The notes below the pieces were generated by a model, which made no database searches, was not told the DNA's origin, and saw nothing but the letters and a program-made list of their open reading frames with translations. From positions 124,001 through 188,000 of the forward strand of contig NZ_FPEH01000032.1 in assembly GCF_900117425.1 (NCBI RefSeq): a stretch of DNA of 64,000 nt. The letters run 5' to 3'. This DNA is from Novosphingobium sp. NDB2Meth1 (GTDB lineage: Bacteria > Pseudomonadota > Alphaproteobacteria > Sphingomonadales > Sphingomonadaceae). Below are positions 41,838 through 51,238 of the stretch, in pieces (positions within the stretch are counted from its first letter, which is position 1; each line of letters begins with the position of its first letter). The position numbers and the translations under genes were made by a program.

Positions 41838-43271
41838 TCAGCGCGGGAGTTCGCTCGTGCCCATCAAGGCCTCGTCCACGGCGCGGGCGCATTGGCGGCC
41901 TTCGCGGATGGCCCAGACGACGAGGCTCTGGCCGCGGCGCATGTCGCCGCAGGTGAAGATGCGTTCGTGGCTGGTGTGGTAGTCGCTGGTGTTGGCCTTG
42001 ACGTTGCCGCGCGCGTCGAGTTCGACGCCGGCCTGTTCGAGCAGGCCTGCCTTGCGCGGGCCGACGAAGCCCATGGCGAGGAAGATCAGGTCGGCGGGGA
42101 TGACGAAGGTGCTGCCTTCGATTTCCTCCATCTTGCCGTTCTTCCATTCGACGCGGACGCATTCGAGGCCGGAGACGTCGTTTTCGCCCAGCACGCGCTT
42201 GGTGAGGACGGCGAACTCGCGCTCGACGCCTTCCTCGTGGCTGGAGGACGTGCGCAGCTTGAGCGGCCAGTTGGGCCAGGTCAGCGCCTTGTCTTCCTTT
42301 TCGGGCGGGCGCGGCATGATTTCGAGCTGGGTGACCGAGAGGGCGCCCTGGCGGTTCGAGGTGCCGACGCAGTCCGACCCGGTATCGCCGCCGCCGATGA
42401 CGACGACGTGCTTGCCGGTGGCGAGGAGCGAGCCGCGCGGGGCGGCGCGGATCTCGTCGTCTCCGGCGACGCGCTTGTTCTGTTGGGTGAGGAATTCCAT
42501 GGCGTAGCGCACGCCGGGGAGTTCGAAGCCGGGGATGCCGATGGGGCGCGGGTCTTCCGCGCCGCCGGCGAGGACGACCTTGTCGAAGTTTTCGAGCAGG
42601 CTGGCGACCGAGACGGTGACGCCGACTTCGACCGAGGTGCGGAACTCGACGCCTTCGGCCATCATCTGGACGAGGCGGCGGTTGATGAGGTGCTTCTCGA
42701 GCTTGAAATCAGGGATGCCGTAGCGGAGCAGGCCGCCGACGCGGTCGGACTTCTCGAACACGGTGACCGAGTGGCCGGCGCGGGCGAGCTGCTGCGCGCA
42801 GGCGAGGCCGGCGGGGCCGGAGCCGACGACGGCGACCGACTTGCCCGTCTTCTGCGCAGGCACCTGCGGTTCGATCCAGCCTTCCTTCCAGCCCTTGTCG
42901 ACGATGGCGCATTCGATCGACTTGATGGTGACGGGCTGGTCGATGAGGTTGAGCGTGCACGATGCCTCGCACGGGGCGGGGCAGATGCGGCCGGTGAATT
43001 CGGGGAAGTTGTTCGTCGAGTGGAGATTGTCGAGCGCGGTGCGCCAGTCGTTCTCGTAGACGAGGTGGTTCCAGTCCGGGATCTGGTTGTTCACCGGGCA
43101 GCCGTTGTGACAATAGGGGATGCCGCAGTTCATGCAGCGCGCCGCCTGGCCCTTCAGCGTGGTATCGTCATGCGGGATGACGAATTCGCGGTAGTGCTTC
43201 AGACGCTCCTGCGGCGCGTCGTAGGAACGATCCTTGCGATCGATTTCGAGGAAGCCGGTTGCCTTGCCCAT
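41838..43271 (-). CDS. gltD: Glutamate synthase [NADPH] small subunit
   Basis: The 477-residue protein has the N-terminal ferredoxin-like cysteine cluster (CMNCGIPYCHNGCPVNNQ, then CPAPCEASC). An FAD-binding VVGSGPAGLACAQQLARAGH and an NADPH-binding VIGGGDTGSDCVG follow. It reduces the GltB flavin and iron-sulfur centres to make glutamate from glutamine and 2-oxoglutarate. It lies downstream of gltB on the same strand, separated by 155 bases containing an inverted repeat. Length and motifs are complete. Confidence 0.97.
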   Translation of the reverse strand: MGKATGFLEIDRKDRSYDAPQERLKHYREFVIPHDDTTLKGQAARCMNCGIPYCHNGCPVNNQIPDWNHLVYENDWRTALDNLHSTNNFPEFTGRICPAPCEASCTLNLIDQPVTIKSIECAIVDKGWKEGWIEPQVPAQKTGKSVAVVGSGPAGLACAQQLARAGHSVTVFEKSDRVGGLLRYGIPDFKLEKHLINRRLVQMMAEGVEFRTSVEVGVTVSVASLLENFDKVVLAGGAEDPRPIGIPGFELPGVRYAMEFLTQQNKRVAGDDEIRAAPRGSLLATGKHVVVIGGGDTGSDCVGTSNRQGALSVTQLEIMPRPPEKEDKALTWPNWPLKLRTSSSHEEGVEREFAVLTKRVLGENDVSGLECVRVEWKNGKMEEIEGSTFVIPADLIFLAMGFVGPRKAGLLEQAGVELDARGNVKANTSDYHTSHERIFTCGDMRRGQSLVVWAIREGRQCARAVDEALMGTSELPR

Positions 43272-43306
43272 TGCGCTAATACCCTGAGACAGAATTTAAT
43301 CATTTA

Positions 43307-43402
43307 CCCGTTCGCCCCGAGCGAAGTCGAAGGGCCTTGCCGCGTGGGGACCTCGGCTTCGCTCGGCCAGAGGTCCCTCGACTTCGCTCGGGACGAACGG
43401 GG
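43307..43402. repeat. Inverted repeat between gltB and gltD (GAGCGAAGTCGAAGG family)
   Basis: CCCGTTCGCCCCGAGCGAAG and CTTCGCTCGGGACGAACGGG are near-perfect arms about 55 bases apart, with a further CGGCTTCGCTCGGCC inside. It lies within the gltBD transcription unit, so it may form an mRNA hairpin. Confidence 0.8.
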
Positions 43403-43426
43403 TGGTTCAGTGCGTTCTTGCAAACA

Positions 43427-46400
43427 TCATTCTGCGGCGACGCTGGCGGCTGCGGCGCGCTCGGCTTCGAGCTGGCGCAGGGCGCGGGCGTAATCGCGCG
43501 GCATGACCTTGACGAAGCGGGGGAGTGCTTCGGCCCAGTTGTCGAGAAGCGCGCGGGCGTGCTTGCTGCCGGTGTGGAGGTGATGGCGCTCGACGAGCAC
43601 GCGCAGGCGCTCTGCATCGTGGCGCAGCATGTCGCCCATGCCGAAGTCGGTGACGTCCACGCCGCGCTGCTGCGGGCGGCCGGTGCCTTCCTCCTCGTCA
43701 CGCTCGGCGCTGACAGGGAGAATGTCCACCATCGCGGCGTTGCAGAGGGCGGGGAAGCGGCCTTCCGGGTCGTAGACATAGGCGACGCCGCCCGACATGC
43801 CCGCGGCGAAGTTGCGCCCGGTCTTGCCGAGCACGACGACGACGCCGCCGGTCATGTATTCGCAGCCGTGATCGCCGGTGCCTTCGACCACCGCGACGGC
43901 GCCCGAATTGCGCACCGCGAAGCGTTCGCCGGCGACGCCGTTGAAATAGGCCTCACCCGCGATGGCGCCGTAGAGCACGGTGTTGCCGACGATGATGTTC
44001 TCCTCCGCGACGCGTTCTACATGTGCGGGCGGACGGACGATGACGCGGCCGCCGGAGAGGCCCTTGCCGACATAGTCGTTGGCATCGCCGGTGAGATCGA
44101 GCGTGACGCCGTGGGCGAGGAACGCGCCGAACGACTGGCCAGCGACGCCGGTGAGCGTGACGTGGATCGTGCCTGAAGGCAGGCCGCGGTGGCCGTAGCG
44201 CTTGGCGACTTCGCCCGAGAGCATCGCGCCGACGGTGCGGTTGACGTTGCGCACCTTGCTTTCGATGCGGACGACTTCGCCGCGCGCCAGCGCCGGTTCG
44301 GCGGCGGCGATGAGGGTGTTGTCGAGCGCGGCGTCGAGGCCGTGGTCCTGCGTGCCGCTCCAGCCCAGTGTGGTGCCGGGTGCCGGTTCGACGCGGTGGA
44401 GGAGACGAGACAAGTCGATGCCACGTGCCTTCCAGTGCGTGATCGCGCTGCGGGTATCGAGGCAATCGACGCGGCCGACCATCTCACCGACGGTGCGGAA
44501 GCCGAGTTCGGCCATGATCGCGCGGAGTTCTTCGGCGACGAAGAAGAAGTAGTTGATCACGTGCTCGGGCTGGCCGGTGAAGCGCGCGCGCAGGACGGGG
44601 TCTTGCGTCGCGACGCCGACCGGGCAGGTGTTGAGGTGGCACTTCCTCATCATGATGCAGCCCGCTGCGATGAGCGGAGCGGTGGCGAAGCCGAACTCAT
44701 CCGCGCCGAGGAGCGCGGCAACCGCGACATCGCGCCCGGTGCGCAGACCGCCGTCCGCCTGCACCGCGATGCGGCTGCGCAGGTTGTTGAGGAGCAGGGT
44801 CTGCTGGGTTTCGGCGAGGCCGATTTCCCACGGGCTGCCCGCGTGGGTGAGCGAAGTGAGCGGCGAGGCGCCGGTGCCGCCTTCGTAGCCCGAGATCGTG
44901 ACGTGGTCCGCGCGCGCCTTGGAAACACCCGCAGCGACCGTGCCGACGCCGACTTCGGAGACGAGCTTGACCGAAATGCGCGCCTTGCCGTTCACGTTCT
45001 TCAAGTCGTGGATCAGCTGGGCGAGATCCTCGATCGAGTAGATATCGTGGTGCGGCGGCGGCGAGATGAGGCCCACGCCCGGGGTCGAGTGGCGGGTCTT
45101 GCCGATCACCTTGTCGACCTTGTCACCCGGCAGCTGGCCGCCTTCGCCGGGCTTGGCGCCCTGGGCCATCTTGATCTGGATGTCGTCGGCGTTGACGAGG
45201 TATTCGGTGGTGACGCCGAAGCGGCCCGAGGCGACCTGCTTGATCGCCGAGCGCATCGAATCGCCGTTGGGCAGCGGCACGAAGCGGTCCGGCTCCTCGC
45301 CGCCCTCGCCGGTGTTGGACTTGCCGCCGATGCGGTTCATCGCCACCGCGAGCGTGGTGTGCGCCTCGCGGCTGATCGAGCCGAACGACATCGCGCCGGT
45401 GGCGAAGCGCCTGACGATTGCGCTCGCCGGTTCGACTTCATCGAGCGGTACGGGCGCGCCAGCCGCCTTGAATTCGAGCAGTCCACGGATCGTCAGCATG
45501 CGGGCCGACTGGTCGTTGATGGTCTGCGCGAACTCGCGGTACTTCTCGGGGATATTGCCGCGCACCGCATGCTGGAGGGCGGCGACGTTCTCAGCCGTCC
45601 ACGCATGCTCCTCGCCGCGCAGGCGCAGCTGGTACATGCCGCCGACGTCGAGCATCTTGCGGTAGAGCGGGCTGTCGCCATAGGCCGCGGCGTGGCGGCG
45701 CACGGTTTCCTCGGCGATTTCGGTGAGGCCGACGCCTTCGATGGTGGTGGCGGTGCCGGTGAAGTACTTGTCGATGAAGGCCGAGGAGAGGCCGACCGCA
45801 TCGAAGATCTGCGCGCCGCAATAGGACTGGTAGGTCGAGATGCCCATCTTGGACATGACCTTGAGAATGCCCTTGCCGACCGCCTTGATGTAGTTCTTCT
45901 CGACCTCGTAGCACGAGAGCGGCAGCTCGCGGCTGACGCGGATCGATTCCAGCGTCTCGAACGCTAGATAGGGGTTGACCGCTTCCGCGCCGTAGCCCGC
46001 GAGGACGCAGAAGTGGTGCACTTCGCGCGCTTCGCCGGTTTCCACGACGAGGCCGGTCTGCATGCGCAGGCCCTGGCGGACGAGGTGGTGGTGGACGGCC
46101 GCGGTGGCGAGCAGCGCCGGCATGGCGATGCGGTTTGCGTCCTGCGCGCGGTCGGACAGGATGAGGATGTTCTTGTCCGCGAGCACGGCTTCGGTCGCCG
46201 CCCAGCACATTTCCTTGATCGCCATTTCGAGGCCCGCGGCGCCGGTCGAGGCGTCCCAGGTCGTGTCGATTGTCTCGGTGCGGAAGGCGCCGTCGAGCGC
46301 GGCTTCGACCGAGCGGATCTTGGCGATATCGGCGTTGGTGAGGATCGGCTGATCGACTTCGAGGCGCTTGTGCGTGCCGGCATCGTGGCCGAGCAGGTTG

Positions 46401-48079
46401 GGGCGCGGGCCGATCATCGAGACGAGGCTCATCACGAGCTCCTCGCGGATCGGGTCGATCGGCGGGTTCGTCACCTGCGCGAAGTTCTGCTTGAAGTAGT
46501 CGTAGAGCAGGCGCGAACGGTTCGAGAGGACTGCGATGGGCGTATCGGTGCCCATCGAGCCGATAGGATCGTCGCCGGTGGTCGCCATCGGTTCGAGGAA
46601 CTTGGCGATGTCTTCCTGCGTGTAGCCGAAGGCCTGCTGGCGGTCCAACAAGCTGGCTCGCAGCGACGAGGTCGGCTCGGGCAGCGCGGCTTCCTCGGGC
46701 TCGACCACCGCGAGTTCCTTGAGCTTGTACTGGGCCGAACCCAGCCACTCCTCATAGGGATACTCGGCGGCCAGCTGCGCCTTGATTTCCTCGTCCTCGA
46801 TGATGCGGCCCTGTTCGAGGTCGATCAGCAGCATGCGGCCCGGCTGGAGCCGCCACTTGCGCACGATATCTTCCTCGCGGAACGGCAGCACGCCGCTTTC
46901 GCTAGCCATGCAGACGAGATCGTCACGCGTGATCGAGAAGCGTGCGGGGCGCAGCCCGTTGCGATCGAGCGTCGCGCCGATCTGGCGGCCATCGGTGAAG
47001 GCGACGGCGGCGGGGCCGTCCCACGGCTCCATCAGCGCGGCGTGGTATTCATAGAAGGCGCGGCGCTTGGCATCCATCAGCGGATTGCCGGCCCAGGCTT
47101 CGGGGATCAGCATCATCACCGCGTGGGCGAGGCTGTAGCCGCCCGCCAGCAGCAGCTCGAGCGCGTTGTCGAGGCTGGCGGTATCCGACTGGCCGTGCGG
47201 GATAAGCGGCCACATCTTGTCGAGATCGGGGCCGAGCAGCTCCGATTCCATCGTGCGGCGGCGCGCGTTCATCCAGTTCACGTTGCCGCGCACGGTGTTG
47301 ATTTCGCCGTTGTGGGCGATGAACCGGTAGGGGTGCGCCAGCTTCCAGCTGGGGAAGGTGTTGGTCGAGAACCGCTGGTGCACGAGGCCGAGCGCCGACA
47401 CGCAGGCCGGATCGCGCAGATCATCGTAGAACGAGCCGACCTGATCGGCGAGCAGCAGGCCCTTGTAGACGACGGTGCGCGACGAGAAGCTGGGCATGTA
47501 GAGCTGCGTGACGCCCGGGAGGCCGTGCTTCTCGGCCATGGCCTTGAGCGGGTTCTGCGTCTGCTTGCGGATAGCGAGCAGCTTGCGCTCGAACGCGTCC
47601 TGATCCGGGCAGTTTTCGCCGCGGCGAATGATGCACTGCCGGATGACCGGCATCTGTTCGATCACCGTCTTGCCGAGCCCGTCAAGCGTGGTCGGCACAT
47701 CGCGCCAGCCGATGAGGTGCTGACCTTCCTTCGCAATGAACTTCTCGAACACTTCGATCACGAAGTTCCGCGCCGGTTCGTCCTGCGGCAGGAAGCACAT
47801 GGCAACCGCGTAGTCGCCGGGGGCGGGAAGGTCCTTGCCCTCGGCTTCGGCCCAGCGGCGCAGCAGCGCATCGGGGATCTGGATCAGGATGCCGGCGCCG
47901 TCACCGAGCAGCGGGTCCGCGCCGACCGCGCCGCGATGATCGAGATTGCGAAGGATCTCAAGCGCCTGCTCGATGATTCCGTGGCTTTTGATGCCTTTGA
48001 TATGCGCAACGAAGCCGACGCCGCATGCGTCGTGTTCGTTACGCGGATCGTAAAGGCCCTGAACCTGCGGAAAACCCAT
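43427..48079 (-). CDS. gltB: Glutamate synthase [NADPH] large subunit
   Basis: The ATG at 48079 gives 1550 residues; an upstream in-frame TTG (48106) is less likely. After an 18-residue propeptide comes the class II amidotransferase nucleophile Cys19 (ACGVGFVAH). The glutaminase domain, central linker and FMN-binding synthase domain with the 3Fe-4S Cys cluster (CIMMRKCHLNTCPVGVATQ) follow, then the GXGXG beta-helix domain near the C-terminus (GLSGGRVIVRP, GDHGCEYMTGG). With GltD it forms the GOGAT of ammonium assimilation. The family length is about 1500 residues, so it is complete. Confidence 0.97.
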   Translation of the reverse strand: MGFPQVQGLYDPRNEHDACGVGFVAHIKGIKSHGIIEQALEILRNLDHRGAVGADPLLGDGAGILIQIPDALLRRWAEAEGKDLPAPGDYAVAMCFLPQDEPARNFVIEVFEKFIAKEGQHLIGWRDVPTTLDGLGKTVIEQMPVIRQCIIRRGENCPDQDAFERKLLAIRKQTQNPLKAMAEKHGLPGVTQLYMPSFSSRTVVYKGLLLADQVGSFYDDLRDPACVSALGLVHQRFSTNTFPSWKLAHPYRFIAHNGEINTVRGNVNWMNARRRTMESELLGPDLDKMWPLIPHGQSDTASLDNALELLLAGGYSLAHAVMMLIPEAWAGNPLMDAKRRAFYEYHAALMEPWDGPAAVAFTDGRQIGATLDRNGLRPARFSITRDDLVCMASESGVLPFREEDIVRKWRLQPGRMLLIDLEQGRIIEDEEIKAQLAAEYPYEEWLGSAQYKLKELAVVEPEEAALPEPTSSLRASLLDRQQAFGYTQEDIAKFLEPMATTGDDPIGSMGTDTPIAVLSNRSRLLYDYFKQNFAQVTNPPIDPIREELVMSLVSMIGPRPNLLGHDAGTHKRLEVDQPILTNADIAKIRSVEAALDGAFRTETIDTTWDASTGAAGLEMAIKEMCWAATEAVLADKNILILSDRAQDANRIAMPALLATAAVHHHLVRQGLRMQTGLVVETGEAREVHHFCVLAGYGAEAVNPYLAFETLESIRVSRELPLSCYEVEKNYIKAVGKGILKVMSKMGISTYQSYCGAQIFDAVGLSSAFIDKYFTGTATTIEGVGLTEIAEETVRRHAAAYGDSPLYRKMLDVGGMYQLRLRGEEHAWTAENVAALQHAVRGNIPEKYREFAQTINDQSARMLTIRGLLEFKAAGAPVPLDEVEPASAIVRRFATGAMSFGSISREAHTTLAVAMNRIGGKSNTGEGGEEPDRFVPLPNGDSMRSAIKQVASGRFGVTTEYLVNADDIQIKMAQGAKPGEGGQLPGDKVDKVIGKTRHSTPGVGLISPPPHHDIYSIEDLAQLIHDLKNVNGKARISVKLVSEVGVGTVAAGVSKARADHVTISGYEGGTGASPLTSLTHAGSPWEIGLAETQQTLLLNNLRSRIAVQADGGLRTGRDVAVAALLGADEFGFATAPLIAAGCIMMRKCHLNTCPVGVATQDPVLRARFTGQPEHVINYFFFVAEELRAIMAELGFRTVGEMVGRVDCLDTRSAITHWKARGIDLSRLLHRVEPAPGTTLGWSGTQDHGLDAALDNTLIAAAEPALARGEVVRIESKVRNVNRTVGAMLSGEVAKRYGHRGLPSGTIHVTLTGVAGQSFGAFLAHGVTLDLTGDANDYVGKGLSGGRVIVRPPAHVERVAEENIIVGNTVLYGAIAGEAYFNGVAGERFAVRNSGAVAVVEGTGDHGCEYMTGGVVVVLGKTGRNFAAGMSGGVAYVYDPEGRFPALCNAAMVDILPVSAERDEEEGTGRPQQRGVDVTDFGMGDMLRHDAERLRVLVERHHLHTGSKHARALLDNWAEALPRFVKVMPRDYARALRQLEAERAAAASVAAE

Positions 48080-48313
48080 CACAATTTTTGCCCTGCACTC
48101 GGTCAAAACGACGTCGGTTGATACGCCCAGCGCGAATCACGCTGCCCAATGGGCAACGAAAGTTGCGCGGAATCCCCCCATGACTGCAGGAAAGTTATTT
48201 TGCAATGGCGCAGCGCGAATTGCCCGAAGGGCTCGGCGCCGATCTGGTCAGAAATACGGATGCAGGGTGCGCGGCTGCCAGGGCAAGGCTGATAAATCAG
48301 CCTTGCCGTAGCG

Positions 48314-49669
48314 TCAGGCGCGTGCGCTCATGCGTTTGAGCGTCGCCAGCGCCGAGCGCAGGGCCTCATCCGCTTCGACCGGGGCCGTGGGTGCCGACGC
48401 GGCGGGCTCGACCGGACGGAGCGGAACGACCGCTTCCGCCTGCACTGAGGCAGGGACGGGGACAGGGGCGGGGCGCGTGAAGAGCCGCGCCGCAGCTTCG
48501 TTGTCCTTGCCGTCGACCGCCTCGCCGGCAGCAATCGCACCGAGGCGGCGCAGAATGGATTCCCGCGCAGAGCCGATGGGGGGCACGTCGGAAGCCTGCG
48601 AAGCAGGGCTGGCGATGTGCGGGCGTGAGAACGGGCCGGGTTCGATTTCCGGCGCGGCAGCCTCCGCTTCAGCGGTGTTGTCGGCGGCGATCACCGCTTC
48701 GTTGGCCGCCTTCTGCTCGGCAATGGCGAGCGCGAGGCGTTCGATCAGCTGGACAAGGCCAAGGTTTTCGAGCCGGGCACCGGCGACGGGCGAGCGCTTG
48801 ACCTCGGCTGCTTCGGGCAACGCGGCGGCGAAACTGACGGGGAGCTGCGGAGTTGCCGCGATCAGCACCGGGGTGGCCGCTGGCTCGGGCTCAGGCTCAG
48901 GCTCAGGCTGGGGCTGGGGCTGGGGAGCAGCGGCGGCCGCGGCGGTCTCGATTGCCACGGGCTCCGGCTGCGCGGCGAAGGGCTCCTCGATCGGCTCATC
49001 GAGGTCGAGCGCGGAAAGATCGAGGGGACGGACCGCGCCGGTGCCGCCGGGCGTGTACTCGGGGATATACGGTGTCACATCGGCCGCAGACTCGGCTGAG
49101 GCGGGGCGCGGCTTGCGGCGCAGCAGGGGCGCGAAGGTTTCAGGCTCGGGTTCGGATTCGACCGCAGCTCCGACAAGCGGGTCGACCAGAGCTTCGGTCA
49201 GCACCAGCGGGCGGCGCGGCGGCGCGTCGGGATGGGCATCGCGGGCGCGGACCTTGTAGGCCGCCTCAGGTTCGGGAGCAGCGGCGGGGGCGACCGGCGC
49301 GGCGCGGCGCACTTCCGCCTTGTTCTTCGGACGCAGCCGGAGTGCCACAGCAAGGCCGAGTGCCGCGCCGAATAAGGCGAGCGCGAAAGCAACCAGCAGA
49401 TGTGCGGTGAAGCCCAGCGGCGGGGCGGCGGCGGGGACGATGGCGGGAAGGCCCGTCTTGAGCACGACGGCGCCGAGCAGGCTGCCCGGAATGGCGAGGC
49501 TTCCAAGACCGAACAGCGCGGCGAACCAGAGGGCGGCGAAGGCCGGGAACAGGCGGTGCGCGGTGACCGGAGCGGCGCGGCGGCGCTTGCGGGGTGTGCC
49601 GATCATATCTTCGGGATCGGGCCTGGCCCGGTTAGTCGTGGCCTGAAACTTCTGGCGAAACGTACTCAT
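48314..49669 (-). CDS. Ala/Pro/Glu-rich membrane-anchored protein of unknown function
   Basis: The 451-residue protein has a short basic cytoplasmic start (RKRRRAAP) and two membrane helices at about 45-65 and 85-110. A long low-complexity tail follows, with the PQPQPQPEPEPEPEP tract, many Ala-Pro stretches and a C-terminal helix (ALRSALATLKRMSARA). It resembles scaffold or cell-envelope proteins of alphaproteobacteria only in composition. It lies between gltB and the exosortase-associated glycosyltransferase. Without a recognised domain no function is assigned. Confidence 0.65.
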   Translation of the reverse strand: MSTFRQKFQATTNRARPDPEDMIGTPRKRRRAAPVTAHRLFPAFAALWFAALFGLGSLAIPGSLLGAVVLKTGLPAIVPAAAPPLGFTAHLLVAFALALFGAALGLAVALRLRPKNKAEVRRAAPVAPAAAPEPEAAYKVRARDAHPDAPPRRPLVLTEALVDPLVGAAVESEPEPETFAPLLRRKPRPASAESAADVTPYIPEYTPGGTGAVRPLDLSALDLDEPIEEPFAAQPEPVAIETAAAAAAPQPQPQPEPEPEPEPAATPVLIAATPQLPVSFAAALPEAAEVKRSPVAGARLENLGLVQLIERLALAIAEQKAANEAVIAADNTAEAEAAAPEIEPGPFSRPHIASPASQASDVPPIGSARESILRRLGAIAAGEAVDGKDNEAAARLFTRPAPVPVPASVQAEAVVPLRPVEPAASAPTAPVEADEALRSALATLKRMSARA

Positions 49670-49721
49670 GGCGCGTGTCGGCCCCCGGTCGGAAGGTGAC
49701 CTCCGATGAAGCTGCCCGAGA

Positions 49722-50954
49722 TCAGGCCGCAGCGCCGGAGATTGCTTGATTTCGGGTTAACAGGGTTTGGTAAACGGAATCATAACGGGCAGCGTTACGC
49801 GACCAGTCATGGGCACGTTCGACGAAGGCGCGGGCGACTGTGCGGCGGGCGGGCCACATGGCGCGGTCCTCCATCAAATCCGCCATCGCGGCGGCGAGGC
49901 CGGCGGGGGCGTCGGGCGGAAACAGCGTGCCGGTCATGCCATGCTCGATCAGTTCGCGGTGGCCGCCGACCGAGCTTGCCGCGACGAGCTTGCCCTGCGC
50001 CATGGCTTCGAGCGGCTTCAGCGGCGTGACAAGATCGGTGAGGCGCATGGCCTTGCGCGGATAGCACACGACATCGACGAGCGCGTAATAGCGGTCCACC
50101 TCGTGGTGCGGCACGCGGCCGATGAAGTGGATGGCGTGCGCGGCGGGAGATGCGGCGGCCTGTGCGCGAAGCTGCGCTTCCGCCGGACCGCCGCCGACGA
50201 GGAGCAGGCGCGCGTCGGGCTGGCGGGCGAGGATCAGCGGCATCGCAGCGATGAGGTCGTCGAGGCCTTCGTAGGGGTAGAAGCTGCCGAGGAAGCCGAT
50301 CACCGGGCCGTCGCCGAGGCCGAGGCTGTCCGCGAACGCCGCGTCGCGTTCCAGCGGCTGGCCGAACAGTGCGAGGTCGACGCCGTTGGGCATGATACTG
50401 ATCTTGGCAGGCGGGAAGCCGCGCGCGACGAGATCGCCGCGCAGGCCCTCGCAGATCGTGACCACCGCATCCGCGCCGCGAACGACTTCGTTTTCGAGCG
50501 CGCGGGTCAGCCGGTAGCGCAGCGAGCCTTCGCTGCCGGTGCCGTTGCCGACCGCAGCGTCTTCCCAGAAGGCGCGGATTTCGTAGACGACCGGCAGGCC
50601 AAGCTTGCGCCCCGCCCGGACGGCGGCGAGGCCGCCAAGCGCGGGCGAGTGGGCGTGGAGGACATCGGGGCGCCATTCGCGCGCGACGAACTCGATGCGG
50701 CGAGCCAGCGCGCCGATTTCCTGCCATTCCGCCAGCCCCGGCGGGCCGGACGGTTTGCCCGGCGTGCGGTGAAACGGGAGGCCATCGTGCAGTTCGGGCT
50801 CTGCCCCGGTGAGCGGCGCGGTGTGGCGCAGGCCGGTGAGGCCGCGCACTTCGTGGCCCAGCCCTTCCTGCGCTTTGAGGATCGCGCGCGTGCGGAAGGT
50901 ATAGCCGCTCTGCAGCGGCAGCGAGTGATCGAGGATATGGAGAACCCGGGCCAT
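49722..50954 (-). CDS. GT4 glycosyltransferase, exosortase-A-associated type
   Basis: The protein has about 410 residues and starts MARVLHILDHSLPLQSGYTF, which matches the exosortase A-associated family-4 glycosyltransferases (TIGR04063-type). It has two Rossmann-like domains with HAHSPALGG and PVVYEIRAFWED, and the donor-binding IMPNGVDL and later PLKPLEAMAQGK and EHGMTG segments. It probably adds sugars to a lipid-linked or exopolysaccharide intermediate. An ATG 12 bases upstream (50966) is the alternative start. It is divergent from the O-glycosylation ligase, which supports the exosortase context. Confidence 0.85.
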   Translation of the reverse strand: MARVLHILDHSLPLQSGYTFRTRAILKAQEGLGHEVRGLTGLRHTAPLTGAEPELHDGLPFHRTPGKPSGPPGLAEWQEIGALARRIEFVAREWRPDVLHAHSPALGGLAAVRAGRKLGLPVVYEIRAFWEDAAVGNGTGSEGSLRYRLTRALENEVVRGADAVVTICEGLRGDLVARGFPPAKISIMPNGVDLALFGQPLERDAAFADSLGLGDGPVIGFLGSFYPYEGLDDLIAAMPLILARQPDARLLLVGGGPAEAQLRAQAAASPAAHAIHFIGRVPHHEVDRYYALVDVVCYPRKAMRLTDLVTPLKPLEAMAQGKLVAASSVGGHRELIEHGMTGTLFPPDAPAGLAAAMADLMEDRAMWPARRTVARAFVERAHDWSRNAARYDSVYQTLLTRNQAISGAAA

Positions 50955-51064
50955 GTGGCTGGCCATGCCACGGCAGGACTTAACGCCGCGTCAACCGAGT
51001 TTGCCTATTGAGCAGGTGAGAACGGTTCGATCGCGGGCCGCAAGGTGACCTTGGGCATGCCCGC

Positions 51065-51238
51065 ATGATCGACATCATTACCGTGGTCGTGCCCCATATG
51101 CTGATGGCGATTGCCGTCTGGCGCCTGCTGCACCGCGACGATCTCGACAACGATCCCATCCTGCCCGGGCGCGAGCGCGGGCTGATGGGGCGCAAGGGCA
51201 AGCAAGCGATCCGGGGCGAGGGCACGCCGGGTGCTTAA
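51065..51238 (+). CDS. 57-residue small membrane protein upstream of the O-glycosylation ligase
   Basis: ATG 51065 encodes IDIITVVVPHMLMAIAVWRL as one hydrophobic helix, then LHRDDLDNDPILPGRERG and a basic tail (GRKGKQAIRG). Its stop overlaps the GTG start of the ligase by 8 bases, so the two are probably translationally coupled. It is shorter than usual gene-calling cutoffs. No family is recognised, but position and coupling argue for a real gene in the exosortase-associated glycosylation unit. Confidence 0.6.
   Translation: MIDIITVVVPHMLMAIAVWRLLHRDDLDNDPILPGRERGLMGRKGKQAIRGEGTPGA

Noticed and set aside
46013..48121. A 702-codon open frame antisense to gltB
   Set aside because: Composition typical of antisense GC-rich frames, no domain seen, and gltB on the other strand is certain.
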